From Candidatus Omnitrophota bacterium (GTDB lineage: Bacteria > Omnitrophota > Gorgyraeia > Zapsychrales > Fredricksoniimonadaceae): 50,848 bases of DNA. A program made the position numbers and the translations under genes. The notes below the pieces were generated by a model. The model saw only the letters and a list, made by a program, of their open reading frames with translations. It was not told the DNA's origin and did not search any database. The stretch's first letter is position 1. Each line of letters begins with the position of its first letter. This document shows positions 23,316 through 32,749 of this stretch, piece after piece. The stretch lies in assembly GCA_903901225.1 (NCBI GenBank), contig CAIUQE010000039.1:1-50848 (forward strand), written 5' to 3'.

Positions 23316-26300
23316 ATGCAGGCCTTCTTGTCGAGCCAGCTGGATTATATCCTTTTCATTCACGGTTTTGCCCTGCTTCTTCTTTTCACCGTCTGCGTCG
23401 ACATTTACAGGAAAAATAAAACACAACGTTTCTGGCTCTGGCTCGGGGTCCTGGCTTTGGCCGGCAGCGCCTGGCCGTGGCTGCAGCTGGAGGGGTTGAG
23501 CCTGGGTGCCCGCATCCCCCGGGTACCCGTGCTTGACGCCGTGATCCATGAAGGCGCGTTTGCCGGGCCTTTCGGGGTGTTCGTCCCGGCCCTGCGCGCG
23601 CTGGCGGCCAGTGGCCTTGGCGTCATGGTCTGGTATTACCATGAAAAACGCCGCGAACGCCAAAGCTCGCCGGAAGTTGTCCGTTACGTGAAGTTTTCCC
23701 TGATCTGGTCGCTCCTGGTGCTGGCGCTGATGCTGACGGGCGGCTGGCTCTGGACACAGCAGCAGGGGCAGGAAGCGGCAGCCGCGTTGCGCGCGGCCCT
23801 TTATGCTGACGCCCAGCGTTCGGCCATGGCCATCGACTCCGAGATGGTGCGGGAATTATCCGGTACCGCCGCTGACGCGGACAGCCCGGGTTATCACGTC
23901 GTGAAGGCCAAGCTTCAGCACCTGCACAAGGTCATGGCATCGGTCAGGTTCATTTACCTGATGCGGCAGGTGGGCGGGAAGATTATCTTTTTGGCGGATT
24001 CCGAGCTGGCGGGCAGTTCCGACGAGTCGCCCCCGGGACAGGTTTACGACGAGGTATCGGCCAGGCTCGCGGAAGTCTTCAGCACGGGCAAAGGCGGGAT
24101 CGACGTTCCCATGGCCGACCGCTGGGGCCGCTGGATCTCGGCGTTCGTGCCGGTCAATGACGGGCGCACGGGCAAGCTGATCGCGGTCCTGGGGGTCGAC
24201 CAGAGCGCGCGGGATTTTGACCGGGCCGTGGCGCTCGGGCGGCTCAAGGGCCTTGTTCCCGTCGGGATCATTTGTTTCGGCGGACTTTTTGTCCTTACTT
24301 ACTGGCGGAGGTTCATTGTCGCCATGGAACAGGGCCGCGACCTGGACCTGTGGGGTCGCTGGGGCATGGCCGTGATCGTCGCGGGGCTCGGCCTTGTCCT
24401 GACGGCGGGCCTTTTTATGGACCAGCGCGGCAACGCCGTGAACGCGTTCAATACCGTTTTTTTACAGCGGGCCATGATCCGGAGCCAGGGCATTGTCAAG
24501 GAGTTGAGCCAGCAAATGGACAGGCTTGACGGGTTGGCCCGGTTCATGGATTCGAGGAACATTGTCACGCGCGAGGAATTCGCCCAGTATGTGGCGCCGC
24601 TGTTGAAAGGCGTGCCGGTCCATGCCTATGTCTGGGTACCGCGGGTGCCGCGCGAAGACCGGATCTTTTATGAGAGCAGTGCCCGGCAGGACGGCATGGA
24701 GAATTTCAGGATCTATGAAAAAGACATGGCGGGCCGGCGCGTTGCCGTCGGGGACCGGGATGAATATTTTCCTGTGTATTATGTTGAGCCCCTGCAGGAT
24801 AACAAGCCGGCGCTGGGGTTCGACCTTGCCTCGGAGCCCCTGCGGCAGGCGGCCATGGCCAGCAGCCGGGATACGGGAGCATCCGCCGCGACCCCGCCGT
24901 TGGAGCTGGCCTACGACGATCAGAAAAAGATCGGCGTCCTTCTTTTCACGCCGGTCTACGCGAAAGACATTCCCCATTACAATGTCGCCCAGCGGCGCAA
25001 GGGCCTGAAAGGGTTTGTGCTGACGGTTTATAACACGGAGGAGTTCCTGCGCGGCGTCTATTCACGCATGCCGCCCGAAGGGCTGGCGTGCCTGGTCGAG
25101 GACCTTGACGCGCCGGCGGACAGGCGGGTCCTCTACCGTCATGCCGTCAGGGATGGCGCCGTGGACTGGGACCGGATCCTGTTGAAATATGAAACGTCTT
25201 TGGAAGTTGGCGACCGTCACTGGCGCCTGACCATCGTTCCCGGTACGGCGTTCGTGAAAGGTAACCTGAACAGGAATTACAGGTGGTTTCTCCTGTTCGG
25301 TTCTCTCCTGACGGGGCTGGGCGCCATGTTCCTGAATTTCCTGATGCTTTCCCGTTACCGGGCTGAGAAGCTTGTCAAGCTCAGGACAAGGGAATTGAAT
25401 GACGAGAAAGAAGTCCTGGCCAGGAGCCGGGATGAACTGAAGATCGCCAAGGAAAAGGCGGACGTTGCCGCGCAGGCCAAGGGGCAGTTCCTGGCCAATA
25501 TGTCGCACGAGATCCGCACGCCGCTGAATGCCATTGTCGGGTTTTCCGACCTGTTGCAGGCCACGCCGCTGGGGCCCGCGCAAAAGGAATACGCCGATAT
25601 GATCAAAATGAGCAGCACGGCCTTGCTGGCGCTGGTCACGGATGTCCTGGACATTTCGAAGGCCGAGGCCAATGGCATCAAACTGGAGAATGTCAGCTTT
25701 GACCTGGAGTACCTGGTTGGTAGCGTTTTGAGGATGATGAAGGGCAGGATCGACAGCCGCGTGACGGGCCTGGTCTTTGAATACTCCTCGGGCGCGCCCA
25801 CGGTCTTTACGGGTGACCCGACCCGCCTGCGCCAGATCGTGACGAATCTTCTGGGTAACGCGGTCAAGTTCACGCCCAGCGGTGAAATAAAGGTCACGGT
25901 CGAGGTGTCCGGGCCTTTGGCCGGCGGCAGCGCGCGGACGATCGCGCTTTGTGTCCGGGACACGGGGGTTGGTATTCCCGCGGATAAACTGGCGGCGATC
26001 TTCGAGACCTTCACCCAGGCGGACAATTCTATCACGCGGAAATTCGGCGGGACAGGCCTTGGCCTGTCGATCGCGCGGGCGCTGGCCCGGAAAATGGGTG
26101 GGGACATTGCGGTGTCGTCACAGCCCGGCGAAGGCAGTGCCTTCATGCTCACCCTGCCGCTGGAGGCGTCGCCGGCCGGTCCGAATACCGCCGTGGTCAA
26201 CGCGGTTGACCTTAAGGGCCGGAAAGTCGCCATTGTCGATGATAGTGAGATATCGCTCCTGCTGCTGAAAAAATATTGCCTGCGGGCGGGAATGGATGTT

Positions 26301-27350
26301 GTTTTTTGCGGTACAGGCGCGCAGGAGCTGATCACGTGGCTGGAGGGGCAGAAGGACCTTCCGGCGCTCATCCTCGCGGATATCGTGATGCCCGGAATGA
26401 GCGGCATCATGCTGGCCCGGCATTTGCGCGAGGCCGCGCGCTATCGCGGTATCAGGATCATCGCGGTCACGGCCGACACCAGTGCTGACGTTGCCCGGGA
26501 CCTGCAGGAGATCGATTTCGACGGGTATCTGTCAAAGCCGGTCCTGTGGTATGAATTGGCCGGAGAGATACAGTCCGTGCTGGGCACTGTGGCGAAAGCG
26601 AGGGTTGAGGCAACGCCCGCGCCTGCTGAGCCATTGCCCCTGAAGGGCTTGCGGATCCTTATTGTCGATGACAAGGTGTTCAACCAGAAGCTGATGAAGG
26701 TTTACCTGGACACATTCGGTTGCGCGAGCGATTTCGCGCATAATGGCCATCAGGCGCTCGAAATGATCCGTGGCGGCCATTACGACATTTGTTTGATGGA
26801 TCTGCACATGCCCGACATGAGCGGGTTCGAGGCGGCAGGGATCATCCGCAGGGACATTGACAGAGAACTGCCTGTCATTGCCCTGACAGCATCGGCATTG
26901 AAGGAGGACGAGGACCGCGCGCTGGCCAGCGGCATGAACGCCTATCTGGTCAAGCCGGTTGAACGCCATGTGCTCAAGGAACAGCTTCTTAAATGGGCGA
27001 CGGGTTCCGGGCGGAGGGCCCAGACGGCAGCACAGGCGGACAGGAAAAAGGCGATGGCCGCGCTGGGCATCAATGAGGCGACGTATAACGGGCTTTTGAA
27101 ATGTTTTATCGACGACACCCGTGAGGAGATCGGCAAGCTGGACGAGGCGATCGCCGCCGGCGACCGCGCGAAGGTCGTTGAGATCGGGCATGCCATTAAA
27201 GGTATGGCCGGAAATTATTACATCACGCAGGTGCGCGACCTGGCCAAGGCGATCGAGTTCATGGCGAAAGAACACGGCAATGATGGTATCATGATCGAAA
27301 AGGTGGCGGCTTTGAAAGAAGCGATCAGGTCTTTAACAGAAATGCTGTAA
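23316..27350 (+). CDS. CHASE-domain hybrid histidine kinase with two receivers and HPt
   Basis: 1,344 residues. ATG 23316 lies 9 bases after AAGGAG; a TTG one codon earlier is possible. Two N-terminal hydrophobic helices, a third near 128-148, an extracytoplasmic PAS/Cache-like region (about 150-305), a helix pair (about 305-375), a CHASE domain (about 390-610, with [12 protein letters not shown] and [11 protein letters not shown]) and a further helix near 650-675. HisKA has H731 in [11 protein letters not shown]; the ATPase has DTGVGIP and [10 protein letters not shown]. Receivers have D1022 (LADIVMPGM) and D1162 (LMDLHMPDM), and HPt has H1292 ([10 protein letters not shown]). A complete phosphorelay in one chain with two extracytoplasmic sensor modules, so likely a signal-integrating kinase. 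Confidence 0.93.
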   Translation: MQAFLSSQLDYILFIHGFALLLLFTVCVDIYRKNKTQRFWLWLGVLALAGSAWPWLQLEGLSLGARIPRVPVLDAVIHEGAFAGPFGVFVPALRALAASGLGVMVWYYHEKRRERQSSPEVVRYVKFSLIWSLLVLALMLTGGWLWTQQQGQEAAAALRAALYADAQRSAMAIDSEMVRELSGTAADADSPGYHVVKAKLQHLHKVMASVRFIYLMRQVGGKIIFLADSELAGSSDESPPGQVYDEVSARLAEVFSTGKGGIDVPMADRWGRWISAFVPVNDGRTGKLIAVLGVDQSARDFDRAVALGRLKGLVPVGIICFGGLFVLTYWRRFIVAMEQGRDLDLWGRWGMAVIVAGLGLVLTAGLFMDQRGNAVNAFNTVFLQRAMIRSQGIVKELSQQMDRLDGLARFMDSRNIVTREEFAQYVAPLLKGVPVHAYVWVPRVPREDRIFYESSARQDGMENFRIYEKDMAGRRVAVGDRDEYFPVYYVEPLQDNKPALGFDLASEPLRQAAMASSRDTGASAATPPLELAYDDQKKIGVLLFTPVYAKDIPHYNVAQRRKGLKGFVLTVYNTEEFLRGVYSRMPPEGLACLVEDLDAPADRRVLYRHAVRDGAVDWDRILLKYETSLEVGDRHWRLTIVPGTAFVKGNLNRNYRWFLLFGSLLTGLGAMFLNFLMLSRYRAEKLVKLRTRELNDEKEVLARSRDELKIAKEKADVAAQAKGQFLANMSHEIRTPLNAIVGFSDLLQATPLGPAQKEYADMIKMSSTALLALVTDVLDISKAEANGIKLENVSFDLEYLVGSVLRMMKGRIDSRVTGLVFEYSSGAPTVFTGDPTRLRQIVTNLLGNAVKFTPSGEIKVTVEVSGPLAGGSARTIALCVRDTGVGIPADKLAAIFETFTQADNSITRKFGGTGLGLSIARALARKMGGDIAVSSQPGEGSAFMLTLPLEASPAGPNTAVVNAVDLKGRKVAIVDDSEISLLLLKKYCLRAGMDVVFCGTGAQELITWLEGQKDLPALILADIVMPGMSGIMLARHLREAARYRGIRIIAVTADTSADVARDLQEIDFDGYLSKPVLWYELAGEIQSVLGTVAKARVEATPAPAEPLPLKGLRILIVDDKVFNQKLMKVYLDTFGCASDFAHNGHQALEMIRGGHYDICLMDLHMPDMSGFEAAGIIRRDIDRELPVIALTASALKEDEDRALASGMNAYLVKPVERHVLKEQLLKWATGSGRRAQTAAQADRKKAMAALGINEATYNGLLKCFIDDTREEIGKLDEAIAAGDRAKVVEIGHAIKGMAGNYYITQVRDLAKAIEFMAKEHGNDGIMIEKVAALKEAIRSLTEML

Positions 27351-27364
27351 CAAAGAGAGGCAGG

Positions 27365-28927
27365 ATGAACAGGACGATCCCCAAAGTACTCGTGGTCGAC
27401 GACAAGTCCGCGAACCGGCAGTTGATGCGCGCCGTGGTGGCCACCTTTGATGAGCCGTATGCCGTGAGCGAAGCCGATTCCGGCAAGGCCGCGCTCGAGG
27501 CCGTGGAACGCGAACAGCCGGATATCATCCTGCTCGATGTCATGATGCCCGATATGGATGGTTATGAGGTGTGCCGCCGGCTCAAGGCGAACAAGGAATA
27601 CCGGGATATTCCGCTCCTTTTCGTGACGGCACTCGACAAGACCGAAGACATGGTCAAATGTTTTGCCGCGGGGGCCGTGGATTATATCGTCAAGCCCATC
27701 AAGGGCGAAGAGATCAGGGCCCGCCTCAAGACCCACCTGAGCATCTGGCGGGCGCAGAAGGCCCTGCGCGATGAAGCGGCCAGGTTCCGCGCCATTGCCA
27801 TGTATTCGTCGGACTGGGAGGGCCTGATCGGGCTTGACGGGCGTCCGGTCTGGATGAACGCGGCGACGACGCAGGTCACGGGTTATACGCCCGAGGAATG
27901 CCTTGTCATGCCTGATTTCCCGATGCTCATGATCCATCCTGATGATGTGGCGCTGGTTCAAGCCAGTTACGCGGATGCCATTGATGGTGGGCGCAGCGAC
28001 GAGGGGATCGAATGCCGTATTGTCCGCAAGGATGGCACCCAGCGCTGGGTGATGATCAGCTGGCAGCCCGTGTATGATCCGCAGGGCCTGTTGACCGGGA
28101 GCCGTGCCAGTGCCCGCGATATCACCGCGCAGAAGAATACACTGGCGACCATGGATGTGATGAAAAACCAGCTTGTGCAGGCCGACAAGCTGGCCACGCT
28201 CGGCGAGATGGCCACCGGCCTGGCGCACGAGATCAACCAGCCGCTGGGCGCCATCGCGCTCAGTGTGACGCTGTTTCGGAAGTTGAGCGAGAAAAAAATG
28301 TTGACCGACGAGAAGCTCCAGGCCGGGATCAGGGATATCGAGACCAGCATCAAGCGCATGACCAAGACGATCAACCACCTGCGGGTGTACGCCCGCCGGG
28401 AGGAAGAGCGCGCGTTCTTTTCCGTCAATGTCGTGGAAGGCATTGATTCGGCCCTGGAGTTGATGGGCGAGCAGTTGAGGAGCCACGGGATCGAGCTTGT
28501 CAAGACGGTCGAGCCCGGCTTGCCGGCGGTGCTGGGCGAACCACATCAGCTGGAACAGGTCTGGATCAATTTTATTTCCAATGCCCGCGATTCGATGGAT
28601 GAGAAAGAGACCAGGATCAAGGACGGGCAGCTCGCTTTGGCGGATTACCGCAAATGCCTGACGATCACGGTCGCGCATGACACAGCTTCAGCGACAGTTG
28701 CAATCACATTTGCGGATAATGGCATGGGCATCAGCGAGGAGGAGGCGAAGAAGGTGTTCGAGGCTTTCTTCACGACGAAGCCCCAGGGAAAAGGCACGGG
28801 GCTTGGCCTTTCCATCAGCCGCGGAATTGTTGAAAAACACCAGGGACGCATCGCCATTGAAGGCCGCAAGGGGGAGTATGCCGCGTTGAAAGTGAATTTG
28901 CCCGTCGTCCCGGCCCCGGCGCCCTGA
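27365..28927 (+). CDS. REC-PAS-histidine kinase
   Basis: 520 residues, cytoplasmic. The receiver (1-120) has D58 in ILLDVMMPDMDG. A PAS domain spans about 140-255. HisKA has H288 in TGLAHEINQPLG, and the ATPase ends with DNGMGIS and GKGTGLGLS. It begins 14 bases after the hybrid kinase, so the HPt of that kinase is the obvious phosphate donor for its receiver, which would then control this kinase. No DNA-binding output protein is encoded beside it, so the final target is elsewhere. Confidence 0.92.
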   Translation: MNRTIPKVLVVDDKSANRQLMRAVVATFDEPYAVSEADSGKAALEAVEREQPDIILLDVMMPDMDGYEVCRRLKANKEYRDIPLLFVTALDKTEDMVKCFAAGAVDYIVKPIKGEEIRARLKTHLSIWRAQKALRDEAARFRAIAMYSSDWEGLIGLDGRPVWMNAATTQVTGYTPEECLVMPDFPMLMIHPDDVALVQASYADAIDGGRSDEGIECRIVRKDGTQRWVMISWQPVYDPQGLLTGSRASARDITAQKNTLATMDVMKNQLVQADKLATLGEMATGLAHEINQPLGAIALSVTLFRKLSEKKMLTDEKLQAGIRDIETSIKRMTKTINHLRVYARREEERAFFSVNVVEGIDSALELMGEQLRSHGIELVKTVEPGLPAVLGEPHQLEQVWINFISNARDSMDEKETRIKDGQLALADYRKCLTITVAHDTASATVAITFADNGMGISEEEAKKVFEAFFTTKPQGKGTGLGLSISRGIVEKHQGRIAIEGRKGEYAALKVNLPVVPAPAP

Positions 28928-29034
28928 CACCTGCGCGGAGCCCGGGTCTGCGCCGGATTTTGTTTGGTGGACACCGGGGGTCGCGGGTGATAAACTCCTT
29001 CGATAATTTCAGAAAAAATGGCGGGAGTTGAGGG

Positions 29035-29382
29035 ATGGGCGAGATCAAAGAGATCACGGCGAAGATGTTGCAGTTCCGCGCGGAGCGCGACTGGGAGCAG
29101 TTCCATAACCACAAGGACGTGGCCCTGTCGCTGGTTTTGGAGGCGACGGAGGTGCTCGAACATTTCCAGTGGAAATCCCCCGAGGAAGTTGTCCGCCATG
29201 GCAGGGACCAGAAAGAGGCGCTGGCCGACGAGCTGGCCGATGTCGCCTGGTATCTCTTTGAGTTGGCGCATGACCTGGACATCGACCTTCCTCAGGCCAT
29301 CACTTCCAAGATGAAAAAGAACGCCGCGAAATATCCCGTCGAAAAGTGTAAGGGCCGGCACACCAAATACGACAAGTTGTGA
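29035..29382 (+). CDS. MazG-like nucleotide pyrophosphohydrolase
   Basis: 115-residue all-alpha NTP-PPase. It has the Mg-binding pattern in LVLEATEVLEHFQW (E.xxE) and DELADVAWYLFELAHDL (ExxD), as in the small dCTPase/RS21-C6-like members. Such enzymes hydrolyse noncanonical or excess (d)NTPs to monophosphates. The tail ENAAKYP-like KKNAAKYPVEKCKG is also typical. It stands apart from the kinase by 107 bases and is followed at 33 bases by the SDR gene. Confidence 0.9.
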   Translation: MGEIKEITAKMLQFRAERDWEQFHNHKDVALSLVLEATEVLEHFQWKSPEEVVRHGRDQKEALADELADVAWYLFELAHDLDIDLPQAITSKMKKNAAKYPVEKCKGRHTKYDKL

Positions 29383-29415
29383 CCTCCGGCCGCTTTTCCC
29401 GCGGCCTTATATCCC

Positions 29416-30975
29416 ATGACAAACCCCAACGCCATACCCGAGCCGAAGATTTCGCAGGAAGCTGTCCAGGGCTGCATCGATGTCCTGCAGGCGATGATCA
29501 AGGACAGCGCCCAGCTGGCGTACCTGTCCGAAGAGCAGATGATCGCGCTGCGGACCGCGGCCGGGCAGTTGTCACGGCCCGACCGGGAAGAGATCCGTAA
29601 AAGGACCCGCGACCGCCGGCTGTTGAAACACGCGAAGATCGACGCGCATGAGCGAAGCGTTAGGGCGGCCACGGGTATCCGCACGGCCCGCGAGGCGGCG
29701 GTGTTCACCGCGCCGCAACAGATCACCGGCCCCGCGGCCGCGTCTGCCGACAAGCCCCGTGAACTGATCAATCCCCGCCCGTGTTATGTGTGCAAGCAGG
29801 AATATATCCGGGTCCATTTCTTTTACGATTCGATGTGCCCGAAATGCGCTGAATTTAATTATGCCAAACGCTTCCAGACCGCGTCCCTTGAAGGCCAGGT
29901 CGCCCTGATCACGGGTTCCCGCCTGAAGATCGGCTACCAGGCGACCTTGATGATGCTGCGCGCCGGGGCGCGGGTCATCGCCACCACGCGGTTTCCCGTT
30001 GACAGCGCGTTGCGTTACGCGAAGGAACCGGATTTCGCGCAGTGGGGCGGGCGGCTGGACATTTATGGGCTGGACCTGCGCCACACGCCCAGCGTCGAGA
30101 TATTTTGCAAGTTCATCGAGGCGAAATACGACCGCCTCGACCTTCTGATCAACAACGCGGCGCAGACCGTGCGCCGTCCCGCGGGATTTTACGCGCATAT
30201 GATGGCCCATGAAGCCCTGCATTATGAAGACCTTCCGCCCGAGGCGCGGAGCCTCTTGGGCGCGTTCCAGGCCTGCAAGCGGGAGCTGGGGCTGGACCCC
30301 CGTGGCAGCGGGCGGTTGAGCGAAACGAACCTGCCGGTTTCCTGGAACGGGACAACGCCCGCCATCGGGTTGTCCGCGTCGGCAAAACTTTCGCAGATTC
30401 CTTATGTGTATGACCAGGCTTTGTCGGTCGAGCAGGTGTTCCCTGAGGGGAAGCTGGACGCCGACCGCCAGCAGGTCGACCTGCGCGAGGTCAACAGCTG
30501 GCGCCTGCGTCTGGGCGACATCCAGACCTCGGAGATGATCGAACTGCAGCTGGTGAATTCGATCGCGCCCTTCGTCCTGTGCAACAAGCTTTCGTGGATG
30601 ATGAAGCGCCAGAACACCGGCAAGAAACATATCGTCAACGTCTCGGCGATGGAAGGCAAGTTCCACCGTTTCGTCAAGACCGACCGGCATCCCCACACGA
30701 ACATGGCCAAGGCCGCGCTCAACATGCTGACGCACACTTCGGCGAGCGACCTGGCGAAATACGGCATTTTCATGAACGCGGTCGACACGGGCTGGGTGAC
30801 CGATGAAGACCCTTTCGCCCTTTCCGCGCGCAAGCAGAAGGAGCATGACTTCCAGCCGCCGCTCGATATCGTGGACGGGGCGGCGAGGGTCTGCGACCCG
30901 TTCTTTGACGGGATACTGACCGGCACGCACTGGTGCGGGAAATTCCTCAAGGACTACATGCCGGTCGACTGGTGA
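29416..30975 (+). CDS. zinc-ribbon SDR-fold oxidoreductase lacking the catalytic Tyr
   Basis: 519 residues. Residues 1-115 are a helical, charged N-terminal extension. A four-Cys ribbon follows (C123/C126 CYVC and C141/C144 CPKC). The SDR domain starts at about 160: TGSRLKIG (166-173) is the nucleotide-binding glycine loop, NNAAQ at 246-250 is canonical, and the active-site Ser is S410 (NVSAMEG). The YxxxK position reads T428...K432, so the usual Tyr is missing. A long insert (about 255-375) separates the NNAA and Ser motifs. A similar ribbon-plus-SDR layout exists in poorly characterised proteins of bacteria and protists. No substrate can be assigned. Confidence 0.8.
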   Translation: MTNPNAIPEPKISQEAVQGCIDVLQAMIKDSAQLAYLSEEQMIALRTAAGQLSRPDREEIRKRTRDRRLLKHAKIDAHERSVRAATGIRTAREAAVFTAPQQITGPAAASADKPRELINPRPCYVCKQEYIRVHFFYDSMCPKCAEFNYAKRFQTASLEGQVALITGSRLKIGYQATLMMLRAGARVIATTRFPVDSALRYAKEPDFAQWGGRLDIYGLDLRHTPSVEIFCKFIEAKYDRLDLLINNAAQTVRRPAGFYAHMMAHEALHYEDLPPEARSLLGAFQACKRELGLDPRGSGRLSETNLPVSWNGTTPAIGLSASAKLSQIPYVYDQALSVEQVFPEGKLDADRQQVDLREVNSWRLRLGDIQTSEMIELQLVNSIAPFVLCNKLSWMMKRQNTGKKHIVNVSAMEGKFHRFVKTDRHPHTNMAKAALNMLTHTSASDLAKYGIFMNAVDTGWVTDEDPFALSARKQKEHDFQPPLDIVDGAARVCDPFFDGILTGTHWCGKFLKDYMPVDW

Positions 30976-31020
30976 GGCCGCGCTTTTTTCCTTGATTCAT
31001 ACGGCGACATGGGTATAGTA

Positions 31021-31078
31021 GGGGCGGGTCTGTGACCCGCCCACTTGAGTTCGGAGGGCGGGTGACAGACCCTCCCCT
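31021..31078 (+). repeat. pair of inverted GC-rich palindromic units
   Basis: GGGCGGGTC-TGT-GACCCGCCC (31022-31042) is a perfect nine-pair hairpin. The second unit (31053-31078), read on the other strand, is AGGGGAGGGTCTGTCACC..., nearly the same sequence as unit 1. The two units are therefore inverted copies of a REP-like palindrome between the SDR gene and the coiled-coil gene. They could fold into one large hairpin acting as a transcription barrier. Confidence 0.7.
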
Positions 31079-31103
31079 GCACTATGTTTTAAGGATCCAT
31101 ACG

Positions 31104-31556
31104 ATGGCCACGAAAAACGCTAATCACGACCTGATCTGGACTATCGGCATGCTCGCCGGCCGCACTCGCCGTAGTATCAGCGGCGCGTGGGACAGCCTCC
31201 GGGAGGCCCGTTCGAATTTTGGCGTCAGCCTCCTTTCCAGGGAAGAAATTTACAAGATCATCGCCGAACAGTCCGCGCGGATGAACCCTGAACAGCAGGA
31301 ACTGGCCCTGCAGGCCTATGACCGCCGCCTGAAGGCCATGTCCGAAGCCCTGCACGCCCTTCAGGAAAAGATCGCTGAATTGCAGCTGAGCGGACACCTC
31401 AACGCGCAGACCATGGCGCAGGCCATCGGCGAGGTCCAGTCCGACGAGCATTTCAGCGCGGACGAGCGCAATATCCTGGCGACCATCCTCAAGCAGAACA
31501 TTGTCCTGCAAAAGCCCGAACTTGTTAAAGATAAAATTCCCGGCGACGTTGAATAG
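31104..31556 (+). CDS. small coiled-coil protein upstream of the MamK-like actin
   Basis: 150 residues from ATG 31104, which has AAGGAT 7 bases upstream; the frame extends into the palindromic repeat but no start there is supported. The N-terminus has a weakly hydrophobic IWTIGMLAGRT, and residues 60-125 are long charged helices (MNPEQQELALQAYDRRLKAM; LHALQEKIAELQLSG). No named family is recognised. It ends 14 bases before the actin gene and probably is its binding partner, anchor or length regulator. This is inference from adjacency. Confidence 0.7.
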   Translation: MATKNANHDLIWTIGMLAGRTRRSISGAWDSLREARSNFGVSLLSREEIYKIIAEQSARMNPEQQELALQAYDRRLKAMSEALHALQEKIAELQLSGHLNAQTMAQAIGEVQSDEHFSADERNILATILKQNIVLQKPELVKDKIPGDVE

Positions 31557-31570
31557 ACAAGGAGACCGCG

Positions 31571-32668
31571 ATGGCCAAGAAGAAAGAACCCCTCGACAAG
31601 CAGCAGGACCAGCCCGTTACCGCGGCGAAGGGTGCCGCGACATTCGCCTCCGAGGCCGAAGCCCTTTTCGTGGGCATTGACCTGGGAACATCGTCGTCGG
31701 TCATTGCGGCCAGCAACGGCGTGCGCGAGGTGGTCCCGTCGTTTGTCGGCTTCCCCAAAGATAATATTGCCGAAGAACTCCTGGGCACGCAGCCCTTGTT
31801 CGGCGACGCCGCGCTCAAGCACCGCTTGTCCGTCGAGCTCGTCCGGCCGCTGGCGAAAGGCGTTATCCAGGAGACCAAGGGCGGCGAGAACATCAATTTG
31901 AAGGCGGCCCAGCTTTTGGTCAAGCACCTGCTGCATCTGGCCCGCCCGAAACCCGGGCAGCCCGTGTACGGCGTCATCGGCGCTCCGGCGAGGGCGAGCA
32001 TCGCCAGCAAGCGCATCCTCGTCGACGCGGCCCGCGGCATCCTCAACGCGGTCATGATCTGTTCCGAACCTTTTTCCGTGGCCTACGGCCTGGGTATCCT
32101 CGACCGGGCCCTCATCATCGATATCGGCGCCGGCACCACCGACCTCTGCCGCCTGCACGGCACGTTGCCGACGGACGATGACCAGATCACCTTTGACGTG
32201 GCCGGCGATTACGTGGACCAGGAATTCGCGAAGGCGATCCGCGCGAAGCACCCGGACGTCCAGTTCACGATCAACATGGTCAAGGCGATCAAGGAGCAGA
32301 ACGGTTTTGTCGCCGACAGCGCGGACAAGATCATTGTCAAGTTCCCGGTCAAGGGGCGCCCGCAGGATGTGGATGTGACGAGTGAATTGCGCGCGGCCTG
32401 CCGCGTCATCGTGCCGCCGACCATTGACGCCATCGCGGAGCTGATCGCGTCCTATGACCCCGAGTTCCAGGAAGACCTGCGCAACAACGTGATCCTTGCC
32501 GGCGGCGGCAGCCAGATGATCGGCTTGCCCAAGCTGATCGAGCAGGGCATGAAGGAACTCGGCGGCGGGAAAGTGCGGCGCGTGGAAGAGCCGGTGTTCG
32601 CCGGCGCCAACGGCGCGCTCAAGATGGCCAAGCGCATGCCGCGGAATTTCTGGCAGATACTTGCCTGA
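31571..32668 (+). CDS. mamK: MamK-like bacterial actin
   Basis: 365 residues, an actin/ParM-fold ATPase. Phosphate-1 motif FVGIDLGTSSSVIA (about 33-46), phosphate-2 IIDIGAGTTDLC (about 181-192) and the adenosine motif ILAGGGSQMIGL (about 310-321). From family memory it tracks magnetosome MamK along its length: VGFPKDNI...LLG, RPLAKGVIQE, VIGAPARAS, SEPFSVAYGL, and the end FWQIL. AAGGAG lies 6 bases before the ATG. MamK forms filaments that position magnetosomes; here no mamA, B, E, I, M, O, P or Q is visible, so the filament may organise something else. MreB and ParM are poorer fits. Confidence 0.8.
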   Translation: MAKKKEPLDKQQDQPVTAAKGAATFASEAEALFVGIDLGTSSSVIAASNGVREVVPSFVGFPKDNIAEELLGTQPLFGDAALKHRLSVELVRPLAKGVIQETKGGENINLKAAQLLVKHLLHLARPKPGQPVYGVIGAPARASIASKRILVDAARGILNAVMICSEPFSVAYGLGILDRALIIDIGAGTTDLCRLHGTLPTDDDQITFDVAGDYVDQEFAKAIRAKHPDVQFTINMVKAIKEQNGFVADSADKIIVKFPVKGRPQDVDVTSELRAACRVIVPPTIDAIAELIASYDPEFQEDLRNNVILAGGGSQMIGLPKLIEQGMKELGGGKVRRVEEPVFAGANGALKMAKRMPRNFWQILA

Positions 32669-32749
32669 AACAGGCGTGACGCCGGCGCTTTTCGCGGCCG
32701 GTGATGAGAGTTCTTTCTTTTTGGCGATATCCTGTTAGAATCTGCGCCT

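Noticed and set aside
31032-31103. Earlier start for the coiled-coil protein inside the palindromic repeat
   Set aside because: The extra residues merely translate the repeat, and ATG 31104 has a ribosome site.
31104-32668. Full magnetosome gene island
   Set aside because: Only the MamK-like actin is recognisable; none of the membrane or protease magnetosome genes occurs in the window.
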